A stretch of DNA of 64,000 nucleotides from Rhizobium terricola. Lineage in GTDB: Bacteria > Pseudomonadota > Alphaproteobacteria > Rhizobiales > Rhizobiaceae. A program made the position numbers and the translations under genes. The number at the start of each line of letters is the position of its first letter. Positions within the stretch are counted from its first letter, which is position 1. Location of the stretch: the NCBI RefSeq assembly GCF_012927355.1, contig NZ_JABBGK010000001.1:434001-498000 (forward strand), written 5' to 3'. This document shows positions 10,801 to 18,602 of this stretch, piece by piece. The notes beneath the pieces were generated by a model. That model was not told the origin of the DNA. It did not search any database and saw only the letters and a program-made list of their open reading frames with translations.

Positions 10801-11130
10801 CTTCTTCAGGGCGCATTGCTTGAAGCGAATGTTTGTGATGGCCGAGCGTGCAATCGATATGTCGTCGTGAAAGATGCAATCGATGAAGACCAGCGAGATC
10901 AGAGCATCTTCCCGGGTGGGATAAAGATCAGCAAGGTCAAGTTTTCCGGTGATGTTTGCGTGCGAAAGACTGTAGGCGCTGTCTCGGTGTCGAGTATCGT
11001 GGGTCTTGAGATCAGCAGCCAGGATTGCATCGCGTAAGGCCGATGACGAAATTGGCTGGTGTTGTTTCATCGCATCGAAAACGATGGCGTTACCGGAAAA
11101 AAGCTGCTTTTCGACTTCGGTATATTCCAT
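7885..11130 (-). CDS. Large beta-helix-like membrane protein of unknown function
   Basis: A 1081-residue protein that I do not recognise as a named family, though similar proteins are sometimes labelled membrane-associated oxidoreductase without support. The first ~700 residues are rich in regularly spaced short strands (for example IRFKQCALKKI, KIKGSVYLIDGAA, GVSLSGADIQGDVYMAGA, GIDLSDTRIIRSVYLG), the look of a pentapeptide-like or right-handed beta-helix. Hydrophobic helices follow near residues 780-825 (two), 913-937 and 1048-1077, so the C-terminus is membrane-anchored. No cofactor motif (GxGxxG, CxxC, CxxCH) is apparent. Composition is by eye less GC-rich than neighbours. ATG 11130 has GGAGAG upstream. 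A perfect inverted repeat lies 32-58 bases upstream. Confidence 0.75.
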   Translation of the reverse strand: MEYTEVEKQLFSGNAIVFDAMKQHQPISSSALRDAILAADLKTHDTRHRDSAYSLSHANITGKLDLADLYPTREDALISLVFIDCIFHDDISIARSAITNIRFKQCALKKIDGERVFVHGSVELDEVRSSEPVDRRSGQEAADNWFGSRGPQPPQGEPQSEAQHGHAVEVSRPQGLCHIHLRHSEIGRSVLIKQSLLVGPALRDDIDRNNEILNFALNLASAKIKGSVYLIDGAAALGGVSLSGADIQGDVYMAGARLVSGEGAAFNGQLLSVSGFVGLRGKTVQNGMVARFESLGMIVMMNARIASVIDLTAGLFEAAPNDTIAIYVSGCESIGSLITGALGAADQMVRTTVVGDMRMVGCGFQGDLQLSDLDISHKQSSPSKAMTAPEMQTQAAVLHLIALTVNGRLLISGGFRGGIDLSDTRIIRSVYLGNNAEPLEFVCTPENIRLIDMNGAQIESTLAVSNLKVEAVTGLDRLKNNLGSDHDLKMRSYPLAFAPGVLFHELQINGKKRRFSAGILETDGQLAILDGTGPSIISVLRKAQVNFDSEDNIKEYLRLFCHNICGDLGPFMIIERSGWLYSILPESAKQTVEDIEIVPSDAVGVTHPAEYVCAARVSIWYGPAIFRSTLALRKDLMVEMTDDESRYDGLSLQIAQLKPLKYLDTTGVACPGEWPLCPTLAATPTYGSLDKSRRRRLLAASRSLSEKYRTRPEINLQNAHVCELHDKDGKAWPDGVRLTLAGFTYDALRITDGGDDIREERGRAHRLPIMQDLWRKPARYAGRALLKLAVVLLAAYMAWELSSSPYALFALVAAAAIWLTLWIRKQAVNSKAEKYSRPWQARKRWLRLQYEDLRPSREEFTPQPFEQLAGVFRKQGQEEDFRRISRLKLAWKDKVETAFIWRPFTALYRLGFGYGFSTFRAFTTFGLLLLFGIWATEKALEEELLVLAASPDIYVAAVADAHPGEPADRSKLDVSCRGEINSPIYALDTLLPLIDLGQETRCGIRSEANFRFSAPALPVIQTQPLAILQDFAKETANWLGDLAFRPTVWQYGLAFYRLLGWIVLSLLIFTISNSMRRASGG

Positions 11131-11161
11131 TGTCGCGGCTCTCCAGGTTGAGGACGCGATA

Positions 11162-11188
11162 ATTGCATTAATGATTAGTTAATGCAAT
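11162..11188. promoter_or_regulatory. Perfect 10-bp inverted repeat, putative operator of the 1081-residue gene
   Basis: Arms ATTGCATTAA (11162-11171) and TTAATGCAAT (11179-11188) are exact inverse complements around a 7-base spacer. On the minus strand a TTGAAA -35-like hexamer at 11206-11201 is followed after 18 bases by TTAACT at 11182-11177, inside the repeat, so a bound protein would cover the -10 region. The cognate regulator is unknown. Confidence 0.6.
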
Positions 11189-11225
11189 GTATGGCTGTAT
11201 TTTCAACTTTGGTCCTGGAGTAAGA

Positions 11226-11249
11226 AAAGCGGCCGTTTCCGGCCGCTTT
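11226..11249 (-). terminator. Terminator after the amino acid binding protein gene
   Basis: A ten-pair stem (11226-11235 with 11240-11249) and four-base loop; on the minus strand it ends in CTTTTCTTA. It lies 30 bases past the stop of the binding-protein gene and separates it from the 1081-residue gene. Confidence 0.8.
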
Positions 11250-11278
11250 CCCGTGTCTTTGCGATTGTCTCGGTCGAC

Positions 11279-12385
11279 TTACTCGGCGGCGACGATCTTG
11301 CCGGCGTCCCACTTGAAGAGCGAGAAGCTCTGCGAGGTCAGGTCGCCGGTCTCGCCGTAGGTGACCTTGCCGATGGCGGTGGCGATCGGTTCGCCCGACT
11401 TCAGCGCGGTCGTGACGGCCTCTGCATCCTCGGCGCTGCCGGCCTTCTCGATGCCGGCCTTGATCACTTCAACGGCGGCATAGGCATTGAGCGTGAAGGC
11501 TTCGGCCGGGATGTTCCGTGCGGCGAGCGCGTCGGCGGCGGCCTTCGAATCCGGGTTCTTCAACGCGTCGGAGGCGTTGGTGAAGACCGTGCCGTTGGCG
11601 GAGTCGCCACCGATCGAGGCGTATTCGCTGTTCGACAGGCCGTCGCCGCCGACGATCAGCGCCTTGATGCCGAGATCGGCGAGCTGACGGGCCAGCAGGC
11701 CGCCTTCGGGATGATAGCCGCCGAAATAGACCACCTCGGCGCCGTCCGCCTTGAGGCGGGTCGTCAGCGCGCTGAAGTCCTTGTCGCCCGCGGTCAGCGC
11801 ATCGTTGAAGACTTCGGTCACGCCGCCCTCGTTGAGGGTCTTCTTGAAGGCGTCGGCCAGACCCTTGCCGTACTGGCCCTTGTCATTGATGATCGCGACC
11901 TTCTTGTCCTTGAAGTTGGCGAGCACATATTTCGCCGCAACTTCGGCCTGCTGGTCGTCGCGGCCGCAGGTGCGCAGGACATTGGTGAGGCCACGATTGG
12001 TAAGGTCCGGCGCGGTTGCCGTCGGCGTGACCATCAGGATGCCGTTTTCGGCAAAGACGTCGGAAGCCGGGATGGCGACGCCCGAGGTGACAGGGCCGAC
12101 CACGAAACGGATGCCTTCGCCGACCAGCTGGTTGGCGGCGGATACGCCCTGCTTCGGCTCGCCCGCGTCGTCGGCAAGTTTCAGCACGACCTTTTCGCCG
12201 TTGATGCCGCCGGCCTTGTTGATTTCCTCGACGGCGACTTCGGCGCCGTGCTTGACCTGTTCGCCATAGGCGGCGACCGGACCGGTCAGCGGCGCGATCA
12301 GGCCGATGACGATGTCGGCGCGTGCGCCGGCTGTCGATGCGAGAAGTGCGGCGAGCGCCGCGCCGGCGAGAAGTTGAAACTTCAT
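11279..12385 (-). CDS. Branched-chain amino acid ABC transporter substrate-binding protein (LivJ-like)
   Basis: A 368-residue periplasmic binding protein of the Leu/Ile/Val family. Signal peptide is residues 1-24 ([23 protein letters not shown]). Family blocks [42 protein letters not shown] and [11 protein letters not shown] are clear, with the Cys-Gly-Arg-Asp-Asp-Gln stretch typical of LivJ-type receptors. ATG 12385 has AAGGAGA upstream; frames extending further have no signal peptide at the right place. No livHMGF genes are adjacent, so the permease must be encoded elsewhere. Terminators flank it on both sides, indicating a monocistronic unit. Confidence 0.93.
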   Translation of the reverse strand: MKFQLLAGAALAALLASTAGARADIVIGLIAPLTGPVAAYGEQVKHGAEVAVEEINKAGGINGEKVVLKLADDAGEPKQGVSAANQLVGEGIRFVVGPVTSGVAIPASDVFAENGILMVTPTATAPDLTNRGLTNVLRTCGRDDQQAEVAAKYVLANFKDKKVAIINDKGQYGKGLADAFKKTLNEGGVTEVFNDALTAGDKDFSALTTRLKADGAEVVYFGGYHPEGGLLARQLADLGIKALIVGGDGLSNSEYASIGGDSANGTVFTNASDALKNPDSKAAADALAARNIPAEAFTLNAYAAVEVIKAGIEKAGSAEDAEAVTTALKSGEPIATAIGKVTYGETGDLTSQSFSLFKWDAGKIVAAE

Positions 12386-12488
12386 GTCTGTCTCCTTGGG
12401 AGCAACGTTCCGATCTGTGCCGGTTTGTCGCTGCTCGGGTTCGATTGTTTCGTCCCAGTCATTCTTCTTTAACGAAAGTTCAAGCATG

Positions 12489-12515
12489 AAAAAAGGCCGC
12501 GCGGGACGCGGCCTT
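12489..12515 (-). terminator. Terminator after the aminotransferase gene
   Basis: A nine-pair stem (12493-12501 with 12507-12515) whose minus-strand transcript ends in a run of six U residues, 28 bases after the aminotransferase stop. Confidence 0.85.
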
Positions 12516-12542
12516 CGGTCGCTGCACCGGAAACCGGCAAAC

Positions 12543-13871
12543 TCAGATGTTCGCCACCAGCACCTTGCGGAGCTTGTCGAACAGTTCGTCGATCTCGTCC
12601 TTGGTGATGATCAGCGGCGGCGAGAGCGCGATGATGTCACCGGTGGTGCGGATCAGCAGGCCCGATTCATAGGCCTTGAGGAAGGCGTTGAAGGCGCGCT
12701 TGGTCGGTTCGCCGGCGATCGGGGCAAGCTCGATCGCGCCGATCAGGCCGATATTGCGGATGTCGATGACGTTCGGGCAATCGGCGAGCGAATGCAGCTT
12801 TTCTTCCCAGTAGGGGGCGAGCTCGGCGGCGCGGGTCAGGAGACCCTCTTCCTTGTAAGTGTCGAGCGTGCCGAGACCGGCGGCCGAGGCGATCGGGTTG
12901 CCGGAATAGGTGTAGCCGTGCATGAACTCGATCATGTGCTCGGGACCGGTCATGAAGGCATCATGGATCTCGGAGGTGACGAAGACGGCGCCCATCGGGA
13001 TGACGCCGTTGGTGAGACCCTTGGCGGTGGTGATGATGTCCGGCTTGACGTCGAAGAACTGGGTGGCGAAGGGCGCGCCGAGGCGGCCGAAACCGGTGAT
13101 GACTTCATCGAAGATCAACAGGATGCCGTGCTTGGTGCAGATCTCGCGCAGGCGCTGGAGATAGCCCTTCGGCGGGATGAGAACGCCGGTCGAGCCCGAG
13201 ACCGGCTCGACGATGACGGCGGCAATGGTCGAGGCGTCGTGCAGGGCGACGATGCGCTCCAGCTCGTCGGCGAGCTCGGCGCCGTATTCCGGCTGGCCCT
13301 TGGTGAAGGCATTCTTGCCCGGCAGGTGAGTGTGCGGCATGTGGTCGACGCCGGTCAGAAGCGTGCCGAACATCTTGCGGTTGGAGACGATGCCGCCGAC
13401 TGACATGCCGCCGAAGTTGATGCCGTGATAGCCGCGTTCGCGGCCGATCAGACGGAAGCGGGAACCTTCACCCTTCACGCGCTGGTAAGCGAGCGCGATC
13501 TTGAGCGCGGTGTCGACCGATTCCGAACCGGAATTGGTGTAGAAGACGTGGTTCATGCCTTCCGGAGCGATGTCGACCAGGCGGTTGGCAAGCTCGAAGG
13601 CCTTGGGGTGGCCGAGCTGGAAGGCCGGGGCATAGTCGAGTTCTCCGGCCTGCTCGCGGATCGCCTCGGTAATCTTCGGGCGGCAGTGGCCGGCATTGAC
13701 GCACCAGAGACCGGCGGTGCCATCGAGCACCTGGCGGCCGTCATGGGTCGTGTAATACATATCCTTGGCGCCGACGAAGAGGCGCGGTTCCTTCTTGAAC
13801 TGGCGGTTGGCCGTGAACGGCATCCAGAAGGCGCGCAGATCGTTCGGCGTGGTATTCAGGCGGTTGGACAT
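12543..13871 (-). CDS. Class III aminotransferase, omega-amino acid (beta-alanine):pyruvate type
   Basis: A 442-residue PLP-dependent fold-type I aminotransferase. Recognisable are the N-terminal [12 protein letters not shown] block characteristic of beta-alanine:pyruvate transaminases, [14 protein letters not shown] (phosphate loop), [31 protein letters not shown] with the PLP Asp, and [15 protein letters not shown] with the catalytic Lys. Likely moves the amino group of beta-alanine or other omega-amines to pyruvate; exact substrate is not decidable by eye. ATG 13871 has GGAG seven bases upstream and is preferred over the adjacent TTG. It precedes, but is separated by a strong terminator from, the amino acid binding protein gene. 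Confidence 0.9.
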   Translation of the reverse strand: MSNRLNTTPNDLRAFWMPFTANRQFKKEPRLFVGAKDMYYTTHDGRQVLDGTAGLWCVNAGHCRPKITEAIREQAGELDYAPAFQLGHPKAFELANRLVDIAPEGMNHVFYTNSGSESVDTALKIALAYQRVKGEGSRFRLIGRERGYHGINFGGMSVGGIVSNRKMFGTLLTGVDHMPHTHLPGKNAFTKGQPEYGAELADELERIVALHDASTIAAVIVEPVSGSTGVLIPPKGYLQRLREICTKHGILLIFDEVITGFGRLGAPFATQFFDVKPDIITTAKGLTNGVIPMGAVFVTSEIHDAFMTGPEHMIEFMHGYTYSGNPIASAAGLGTLDTYKEEGLLTRAAELAPYWEEKLHSLADCPNVIDIRNIGLIGAIELAPIAGEPTKRAFNAFLKAYESGLLIRTTGDIIALSPPLIITKDEIDELFDKLRKVLVANI

Positions 13872-14200
13872 CAAAGCTCTCCATGGCCGTTTTCGTGCGG
13901 GCGGCCATTTCCCGGTTGGCGGCGCAGGGCCGGATATTCCAGAAAAACCACGTCAAATTAACAGGGCACCCAAGGTCGTCAACCGTCATCAACAAACATC
14001 ATGGATGCCCGAGGTTCCGGTTATGATTGCGCGTGACACGGCACGGTCGGCGGGCCCGGGTCCGGAGCTCCAAGTATTTTCCCTCAAAACCCGTCATCAA
14101 GACTTCGTGTGATCGACCTATGGTCGGTCCTGCAAAGCATCCGGACATCGGTCCGCCAGATCTATTTCAGCCAAACAATCATTTTTACCCGGGAGAACTT
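13872..14200. other. Divergent intergenic region, aminotransferase / phosphatase
   Basis: A 329-base region between divergent genes, so it should hold two promoters. I find no convincing PHO box (direct CTGTCAT-type repeats) before the phosphatase gene and no RNA gene. GGGAGA at 14191-14196 is the phosphatase ribosome binding site. Confidence 0.5.
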
Positions 14201-16171
14201 ATGTCTGATCGTCGCAAGACAAGGGCGCGGCCGAATCCGCGTCGCGTATTCGCAGAGACCTATGGTGAAGTCCTCGCAGAAGGGATTGCGCGCCGCAGCG
14301 TCCTCAAGGGCCTGTTTGCGCTTGCCGGCAGCGCGGTCATCCTGCCAGTGCTCGGCGAGACGGCGCGTGCTGCAGCGGCACCGACCTCGACCTTCACCGA
14401 ACTTGCGCGGGTTCGCGACAAGGACGATCACTGGCCGACGGGCTACAGCCGCCAGATCCTGGCGCGCTGGGGTGACGGCCTGTTTGCCGACAGCCCGGAC
14501 TTCGATCCGGCGAAGCTGGACGGCAAGGCGGCGGAGCGCCAGTTCGGCTACAACAACGACTTTACGCATTACATGCCGCTGCCGCCGGGTTCGACCGGCT
14601 CCGAGCACGGGCTGATGCTGGTCAGCCACGAATATGCGACGCCGTTCCTGATGTTTCCGGAGCTGACGGCCGACGACTATCGCGAGAAGATGACCGAGGA
14701 CCAGATCCGTGCGGTGATGGCGTCGGTCGGACTGTCGATCTTCGAGGTGAAGAAGGCCAATCGCCGGTGGGAGATCGTCCGTGACGGCCAGTACAACCGC
14801 CGCATCCACATGGGCACCGAGATGGCGATCTCAGGTCCGGCCGCGGGCGACGATCGCCTCAAGACCAAGGCGGATCCCGTGGGCAGGACGGTGTTCGGCA
14901 CCATCTCCAACTGCAATGGTGGCATCACGCCCTGGGGCACGCTGCTTTCGGGCGAGGAAGGCTCGATGGACGTCTTTGCCGGCGACTTCACCACGCTGCC
15001 GAATCAGGAGCTGGTCGAACGTCAGGGCTGGGACGAGGAGGACAACGACATCTACGGCGCCGGGCGGATCGAGCCGCGCTTCCGCTTCGAGGAAGAGCCG
15101 AACGAGTGGATGCGTTTCGACTGGGTGGTGGAGATTGATCCCCTCGATCCGGCGTCGAAGCCGGTGAAGCGCACCGCGCTCGGCCGTTTCACCCATGAGG
15201 GTGCGCAATGCGCCGTGGCGCCGGACGGCCGCGTCGTGGTGTTCATGGGCGACGACGACGATTTCGAATATCTCTATCGTTTTGTCACCCGCGACCCATG
15301 GAACCCGAACGACCGTGCCGCCAATCGCGACCTGCTCGACAACGGCACGCTGTCGGTCGCCAAGTTCGAGAGCGATGGCACCATGTCCTGGCTGCCGCTC
15401 ATCGCCGGAGAAGGGCCGCTGACGGCGGAGGCGGGCTTTGCCAGCCAGGCGGACGTGGTGCTGAACACCCGCGCCGCTGCGGATCTGCTCGGGGCGACGC
15501 CGATGGACGCGCCGGAGGGCTTCGTGGTTCATCCGAAAACGGGCAAGCTCTATGTCGCGATGACGGAGAACGAAGACCGGTTGCCGGCGGGTGAGGGGGA
15601 TGCGGAAGAGCAGGTGAACCCGGCCAATCCGCGCGGTCCCAATCCGCATGGTCACCTCCTCGAACTGGTGCCGCCGGGCGGGCCGGACAAGGCCGATTTT
15701 GCCGCCGCAAGTTTCCGCTGGGACGTTTTCGTCCTGTGCGGCAATCCGGCGGTGGCGGAGGACGGCGCCCTGTTCCATCCGGCGACTTCGGTCAACGGCT
15801 GGTTCACCGATCCCGACAACCTGTCGGTCGACCCGGCCGGGCGGCTGTGGGTGGCGACCGACGGCCCGCCGCCGGAGGGCATTGCCGATGCCCTGTTCGT
15901 CGTGGACACGGAGGGCGAGGGACGGGCGCTGCCGAGGCTGTTCTACGTGGCGCCGGTCGGATCGGAATGCTGTTCGCCGACCTTCACGCCGGACGGCCGT
16001 TCGGTGTTCGTATCGATCCAGCATCCGGGGGAACTGCGCTTCGAAGACGACGAGGATGCAAGTTCGATCGCCGATGCCGGCACGAACTGGCCGGACTTCA
16101 AGGAGGCTCAGCCGGCGCGTCCGTCTCTGATCGTGCTGAGCCGCGACGACAGCGCGGCGGTCGGGAGCTGA
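14201..16171 (+). CDS. PhoX-family (DUF839) phosphatase, Tat-exported
   Basis: A 656-residue secreted phosphatase-like protein. The N-terminus has a twin-arginine signal, RRSVLKGLFALAGSAVILPVLG (split: RRSVLKG then a hydrophobic stretch), ending near AARAAAA. The body is a beta-propeller-type PhoX/DUF839 protein with blocks such as YSRQILARWGD, NNDFTHYMPLP, MLVSHEYATP, CNGGITPWGTLLSGEE, GRFTHEGAQC and LWVATDG. PhoX enzymes are Ca/Fe-dependent periplasmic phosphomonoesterases; substrate here is inferred only. ATG 14201 is selected by SD GGGAGA and the position of the Tat signal. Length is typical of the family. Confidence 0.9.
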   Translation: MSDRRKTRARPNPRRVFAETYGEVLAEGIARRSVLKGLFALAGSAVILPVLGETARAAAAPTSTFTELARVRDKDDHWPTGYSRQILARWGDGLFADSPDFDPAKLDGKAAERQFGYNNDFTHYMPLPPGSTGSEHGLMLVSHEYATPFLMFPELTADDYREKMTEDQIRAVMASVGLSIFEVKKANRRWEIVRDGQYNRRIHMGTEMAISGPAAGDDRLKTKADPVGRTVFGTISNCNGGITPWGTLLSGEEGSMDVFAGDFTTLPNQELVERQGWDEEDNDIYGAGRIEPRFRFEEEPNEWMRFDWVVEIDPLDPASKPVKRTALGRFTHEGAQCAVAPDGRVVVFMGDDDDFEYLYRFVTRDPWNPNDRAANRDLLDNGTLSVAKFESDGTMSWLPLIAGEGPLTAEAGFASQADVVLNTRAAADLLGATPMDAPEGFVVHPKTGKLYVAMTENEDRLPAGEGDAEEQVNPANPRGPNPHGHLLELVPPGGPDKADFAAASFRWDVFVLCGNPAVAEDGALFHPATSVNGWFTDPDNLSVDPAGRLWVATDGPPPEGIADALFVVDTEGEGRALPRLFYVAPVGSECCSPTFTPDGRSVFVSIQHPGELRFEDDEDASSIADAGTNWPDFKEAQPARPSLIVLSRDDSAAVGS

Positions 16172-16204
16172 ACCCCGTTCGCCTTGGTTCAACCTCACCA
16201 AATA

Positions 16205-16239
16205 GTCCGGCCGGCAGATCGGGGATCTGCCGGCCGGAC
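16205..16239 (+). terminator. 16-bp perfect hairpin after the phosphatase gene
   Basis: Arms 16205-16220 and 16224-16239 are exactly complementary with a three-base loop. There is no T run, so it may be a stabilising 3' hairpin or a terminator without a U tract. It lies between convergent genes. Confidence 0.65.
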
Positions 16240-16329
16240 AATCTGGTCTTCGTGATCAAAAACGTCGCTCGCAAGACAACCGGACCGGAAACCGGCCGAG
16301 CCCTCGTCACCGCCCGGAGGCGGTTACCA

Positions 16330-16650
16330 TCAGGCGGCTGCGGTCTTGTTTGCGGTGTTCGCGCAATAAATATCTTCCAGCGTGCCGAGGATCTTGATGA
16401 CCGATTCGGAGGTGCTGGAATAATAAATCGTCTGCGCGTCGCGGCGGGTCTTCACCAGCTTCTGGGCGCGCAATTTGGAGAGGTGCTGGGACAGTGCCGA
16501 CTGGCTCAGTCCCACCTGGTTGGCGAGAACGCCGACCGGAACTTCGCCTTCGACGAGGCTGCACAGGATCATGAGACGCTTGGGATTGGCCATGGCGGAA
16601 AGAAGGCCTGCTGCTGCAATGGACTGTTCGGATAATGCCTTGGTTTTCAT
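16330..16650 (-). CDS. nolR: NolR-like ArsR-family repressor
   Basis: A 106-residue winged-helix regulator. The block AAGLLSAMANPKRLMILCSLVEGE, the recognition helix VGLSQSALSQHLSKLRAQKLV and the wing TRRDAQTIYYSS match rhizobial NolR closely; NolR is a global repressor of nodulation, conjugation and growth genes in Sinorhizobium/Rhizobium and represses itself. There are no Cys or His metal sites of the ArsR type in the helices. ATG 16650 is preferred over upstream starts because the conserved family region begins soon after. Two NolR-type motifs occur upstream at 16745-16760 and 16783-16798. Confidence 0.85.
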   Translation of the reverse strand: MKTKALSEQSIAAAGLLSAMANPKRLMILCSLVEGEVPVGVLANQVGLSQSALSQHLSKLRAQKLVKTRRDAQTIYYSSTSESVIKILGTLEDIYCANTANKTAAA

Positions 16651-16744
16651 AACTTCAACTTTCGTTTCTCGGACACCATCGGGGGAAGGCGCCGGCTGCA
16701 ATCCGTCAATTTACCTATTACGTAAGTGTAACAACGCGAAGATA

Positions 16745-16798
16745 ATTGTATATGCCTAAATTTAAGGTACCGGGTATGCTGTATTAGGGATTTCTTAA
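16745..16798. promoter_or_regulatory. Two NolR-type operator motifs upstream of nolR
   Basis: The published NolR consensus is (A/T)TTAG-N9-A(T/A). On the plus strand ATTAG at 16783-16787 is followed after nine bases by AA at 16797-16798. On the minus strand the inverse form AT-N9-CTAAA spans 16745-16760. Both lie in the AT-rich nolR upstream region, consistent with autorepression. The motif is short, so this is suggestive only. Confidence 0.45.
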
Positions 16799-17511
16799 GG
16801 GAGTTCGGCCCGTGTCGCTATAAGATGCCCAAATTCGTATCTAACGAGTAAATCGCCGCAAATTAGGTCAATTCCGGCCCGGTCGACCCCGCAGATGGCC
16901 CATTTCCCGGGCTTCTGTCCACAATGCGTCGTGGCGATAGAGAGGGCATATTGCGGGCCGCGGGCCACTAAATCTTGCAGTGCCTGCTCCTCGCATCCCG
17001 AAAAATCACCCCCCATTGCCGGGGGGATGAGGAAGTCCTCGGCGCCGAGGATGTAGGCCCGGCCGAAGCCGCCATTGAGGCTGGCGGACTGCGGAACAAG
17101 GCGGAAGAAGCGGAAATCGGGGAAGTCGATGTAGAGCTTCGACTTCGGATGGCGGGCGATGAAGCGGGTGCGCAGGCGAGCGTGATCGGCGCTGTCGCGC
17201 TCCACTGATTCGGCCAGGCAGTGGAGCGTCAGCCGCGCATAGGCGAGGGGGTCCCCCTTGCCCGGCTCGCCGGCCAGGAGGGAAGCCCGCCGGTCGGCGC
17301 TCAGCGCTTTGGTATGGGCGGAGAGCCCCGACACCAGGATGACGGCGGAGCCGTCGGTGTCGGTGCCCAGCAGGACCCGGCTGACCGAGGGAAACCCGGT
17401 CTGCGGGTCGAGCACGGCCAGGGAGACATAGCGCGCCGATCGAAGGAGCCGACGGGCAAGCGCGCGGGCCTCCTCGTCGGTTTCCCGGATGACCGATGGC
17501 TTATCCGTCAT
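16795..17511 (-). CDS. HugZ-family haem-related protein (FMN-binding split-barrel fold)
   Basis: A 238-residue protein of the pyridoxamine-5-phosphate-oxidase-like split barrel, HugZ/HutZ-like. Family cues: ARRLLRSARYVSLAVLDPQTGFPSVSRV at the N-terminus, LSGLSAHTKAL-type strand, GDPLAYARLTLHCLAE, and YIDFPDFRFFRLVPQSASLNGGFGRAYIL. The C-terminal third resembles DUF2470-like haem-binding segments. Relatives take part in haem breakdown or storage. It starts 41 bases after choV with AAGGAG before ATG, so it may be cotranscribed with the choline genes or have its own promoter; no iron box is seen directly upstream. Confidence 0.78.
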   Translation of the reverse strand: MTDKPSVIRETDEEARALARRLLRSARYVSLAVLDPQTGFPSVSRVLLGTDTDGSAVILVSGLSAHTKALSADRRASLLAGEPGKGDPLAYARLTLHCLAESVERDSADHARLRTRFIARHPKSKLYIDFPDFRFFRLVPQSASLNGGFGRAYILGAEDFLIPPAMGGDFSGCEEQALQDLVARGPQYALSIATTHCGQKPGKWAICGVDRAGIDLICGDLLVRYEFGHLIATRAELP

Positions 17512-17535
17512 GGCATGCTCCTTCCTGCGTCCGGC

Positions 17536-17557
17536 CCTGAGCGGATGTCCGCTCAGG
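17536..17557 (-). repeat. Intercistronic hairpin at the choV stop
   Basis: Arms 17536-17544 and 17549-17557 pair perfectly around a four-base loop and include the choV stop codon. There is no U run, so it is more likely an mRNA-stabilising or attenuating structure between choV and the HugZ-family gene than a full terminator. Confidence 0.5.
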
Positions 17558-18602
17558 CCTTGCGACGGTGCAGGGTCAGGCCGGAAACGACATCCTGGGC
17601 CGAAATCGTCCCGATGACGTTACCGTTGTCGACGACGCCGATTGTGCCAGGCTGACGTGACAGCGCGTCGAGAATGTCGACGAGCGGTGTCTCCGGCCGG
17701 GCCGTTCCGGCGACAGAGCCGGCGCCGGAGGCGTTCTCGACGCCGGGATGCATAACGTCGCGCGCGGTGAGCATGTTGATCGGATTCATGTTCTGCACGA
17801 AGTCGGCAACATACTGGTCGGCCGGGTTCTGCACGATCTCCTGCGGCGTGCCGCACTGGATGATCCGGCCGCTTTCCATGATGGCAATGCGGTTGCCGAT
17901 CCGGAAGGCCTCGTCGAGGTCGTGACTGACGAAGAGGATCGTCTTCTTCAGGCGCGACTGGAACTCGAGCAATTCGTCCTGGAGACGCGTGCGAATCAGC
18001 GGGTCGAGTGCCGAGAACGGCTCGTCCATCAGGAGGATCGGCGCGCCGGTGGCGAAGGCGCGGGCAAGGCCGACGCGCTGCTGCATGCCGCCCGAGAGCT
18101 CGTTGACCTTGCGGTTCGCCCATTTCGACAGGTTGACCAGCTCGAGCTGTTCTTCCACCTGCTTGCGGCGCTCGGCTTCCGGCACGCCGGCAAGCTCGAG
18201 GCCGAAGCCGACATTCTCGGCGACCGTGCGCCAGGGCAGCAGACCGAACTGCTGGAACACCATCGACACGGTGTGCATGCGCAGGTCGCGCAGGGCCTTG
18301 GGGCTGGCGCGGTAGGGGTCGACCGCGCCGTTCGAGGTCTTGACGCTGACATTGCCGCGCACCACGGGTGCGAGGCCGTTGACGGCGCGCAGCAGGGTCG
18401 ACTTGCCGGAGCCGGACAGGCCCATCAGCACAAGGATCTCGCCTTCCTTGACCGCGAGCGAGGCCCCGGCCACGCCGAGCACCAGCCCGGTCTCGGTGCC
18501 GATCTCGTCGCGGGTCTTGCCCTGGTCGACGAGGGCCAGCGCCTTCTCCGGATGATCGCCGAAGACGATATCGACATTTCCAAAAATGACGGCGTCGGTC
18601 AT
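17553..18602 (-). CDS. choV: Choline/betaine ABC transporter ATPase ChoV
   Basis: A 349-residue ABC ATPase. Walker A GLSGSGKST, Q-loop FQQFGLLPWRT, signature LSGGMQQR, Walker B LLMDEPFSALDP and switch His in SHDLDEA are intact. A C-terminal extension with a CBS-like segment (PGTIGVVDNGNVIGTISAQDVVSGL) is typical of the ProV/OpuAA/ChoV group and may sense ionic conditions. The ATG overlaps the choW stop (ATGA), giving translational coupling. Powers uptake of choline as precursor of glycine betaine. Confidence 0.93.
   Translation of the reverse strand: MTDAVIFGNVDIVFGDHPEKALALVDQGKTRDEIGTETGLVLGVAGASLAVKEGEILVLMGLSGSGKSTLLRAVNGLAPVVRGNVSVKTSNGAVDPYRASPKALRDLRMHTVSMVFQQFGLLPWRTVAENVGFGLELAGVPEAERRKQVEEQLELVNLSKWANRKVNELSGGMQQRVGLARAFATGAPILLMDEPFSALDPLIRTRLQDELLEFQSRLKKTILFVSHDLDEAFRIGNRIAIMESGRIIQCGTPQEIVQNPADQYVADFVQNMNPINMLTARDVMHPGVENASGAGSVAGTARPETPLVDILDALSRQPGTIGVVDNGNVIGTISAQDVVSGLTLHRRKA

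Noticed and set aside
14040..14200. Possible PHO box upstream of the PhoX-family gene
   Set aside because: Only isolated GTCATC-like words; no direct repeat with 11-bp spacing.
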